From: CAZDML01 sp964506645
Lineage (GTDB): Bacteria > Elusimicrobiota > Elusimicrobia > 2-01-FULL-59-12
Assembly (NCBI GenBank): GCA_964506645.1
Contig: CAZDML010000018.1
Location: 1-23,676, forward strand
Reading direction: 5' to 3'
DNA length: 23,676 nt
This document shows, piece by piece, positions 23,115 through 23,676 of the stretch. A program made the translations under genes and the position numbers. The notes under the pieces are model-generated. The model made no database searches. It saw only the letters and a program-made list of their open reading frames with translations, and had not been told where the DNA came from. Position 1 is the first letter of the stretch; every line of letters starts with the position of its first letter.

Positions 23115-23676
23115 ATGAAGCGAGCCCCGATGGTTGTTTTTGCTCTCGTGCTTGCGGTTCCACTCTGGGCGGCCAAGTCCGCGTCATCTCCTTACAAAGA
23201 GGCGGTCGATTTGTATCAGGCCGGGCGCTTTACGGAAGCGACCGATGCGTTTAATAAAGCAATTCAAAAAAAAGACCATATCGCCGAATCTCAGAAATAT
23301 ATCGAGCGTATTCGCCAGGAGGCGGTCGAGCGAATCCGCAACAAAGCCCTGGTCGGGGATAGCAAGATGAATTGGAAGAATAAATTTTTCTATGCGCGAT
23401 CGGCGGAAGGCCGTATTCAGGCCGGTATTTCCGTTGATGAAATCTTCGAAAAAGACAGTTTAAACTTCCGGCCGGATGCAGTCAACGCTCTGGGGGATTT
23501 GGCGGATATCTTGCGCCGCAGTGATAATTCCACGGTGACCGTCGATTTGATTAATGAACGTCCTCAAGACTCCGGTACGGATAACACAGAACTGGTTGCG
23601 CAGCAAACAGTTGCGGTCTTCTCCGTCTTATCCTTGGCTTCCCACGATCAGCTCCCTCACGAATACATGACGCACA
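23115..23676 (+). CDS. Secreted TPR plus OmpA-like protein, 3' partial
   Basis: 187 codons are visible and the frame is open at the window end. A signal peptide (MKRAPMVVFALVLAVPLWAA) is followed by one TPR-like helix pair (SPYKEAVDLYQAGRFTEATD, AFNKAIQKKDHIAESQKYIE) at about 25-65. A basic helix follows (EAVERIRNKALVGDSKMNWK), then an OmpA-like segment: ISVDEIFEKDSLNFRPDAVN, ALGDLADILRRSDNSTVTV. The place where OmpA_C has the 'TD..G...N..LS..RA' signature reads NERPQDSGTDNTELVAQQTV, so the peptidoglycan-binding Asp and Arg seem absent. The start has AGGGGGAT 8 nt upstream and lies 1 nt after the previous stop. TPR plus OmpA-like is the layout of PorE-type anchors and of some Pal/CpoB relatives. 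Fifth gene of the run. Confidence 0.85.
   Translation, partial: MKRAPMVVFALVLAVPLWAAKSASSPYKEAVDLYQAGRFTEATDAFNKAIQKKDHIAESQKYIERIRQEAVERIRNKALVGDSKMNWKNKFFYARSAEGRIQAGISVDEIFEKDSLNFRPDAVNALGDLADILRRSDNSTVTVDLINERPQDSGTDNTELVAQQTVAVFSVLSLASHDQLPHEYMTH

Overview
The window is a gene-dense, roughly 50-55% G+C piece of a Gram-negative-type bacterial chromosome. It encodes 22 supported protein genes (two cut by the window edges) and no RNA genes, CRISPR arrays or insertion sequences that I can see. Outer-membrane barrels, a Tol/Exb-type motor, PorV-like and OmpA-like proteins and a heptosyltransferase-like enzyme point to a diderm. A PorV/PorQ-family protein beside a secreted Ig-repeat protein with a FlgD/type-IX-like C-terminal domain, plus a double-length ThyX, fits an uncultured lineage such as Elusimicrobiota or Omnitrophota. 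That placement is inference and was not tested.

Region by region. (1) 1-2140: the end of a GGDEF-EAL c-di-GMP phosphodiesterase, an M15/VanY-type peptidase and an SGNH hydrolase, joined by overlapping start and stop codons. (2) 2194-2619: a lone small protein with a possible degenerate GIY-YIG fold. (3) 2634-4731, minus strand: uppP, a small outer-membrane barrel and fabI. (4) 4993-5433: a small secreted beta-sandwich protein. (5) 5473-11127: cstA, a GT9 glycosyltransferase, a DUF502 membrane protein, a tolQ-tolR-tolA/tonB-like cluster, then tatA. (6) 11133-14486: queD facing away from queC, followed by a HAD hydrolase and a double-length thyX. (7) 14487-14730: an AT-rich control region with inverted repeats, a promoter and a possible ribosome-site hairpin. 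(8) 14731-23676: a five-gene run (PorV-like barrel with TPR tail, 1021-residue secreted Ig protein, 1026-residue TPR protein, and two proteins with OmpA-like ends), the last cut by the window end.

The run in (8) is the most interesting part. It combines a PorV-like carrier, a protein with a type-IX-like sorting domain, a very large periplasmic TPR protein and OmpA-like anchors. This resembles the accessory layer of a type IX secretion system (PorV, CTD cargo, SprE/PorW, PorE), although no translocon or motor gene lies in the window.

Two signals run across genes. Seven gene starts without a Shine-Dalgarno sequence carry a -10-like hexamer (TANNNT, in four cases TATAAT or TACAAT) only 6-10 nt before the ATG, which suggests leaderless transcription; queD and queC appear to share one overlapping two-way -10 element. 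Separately, a 60-bp imperfect palindrome of the widespread 'WIPAFAG' type sits in frame inside the first codons of the gene at 22139.
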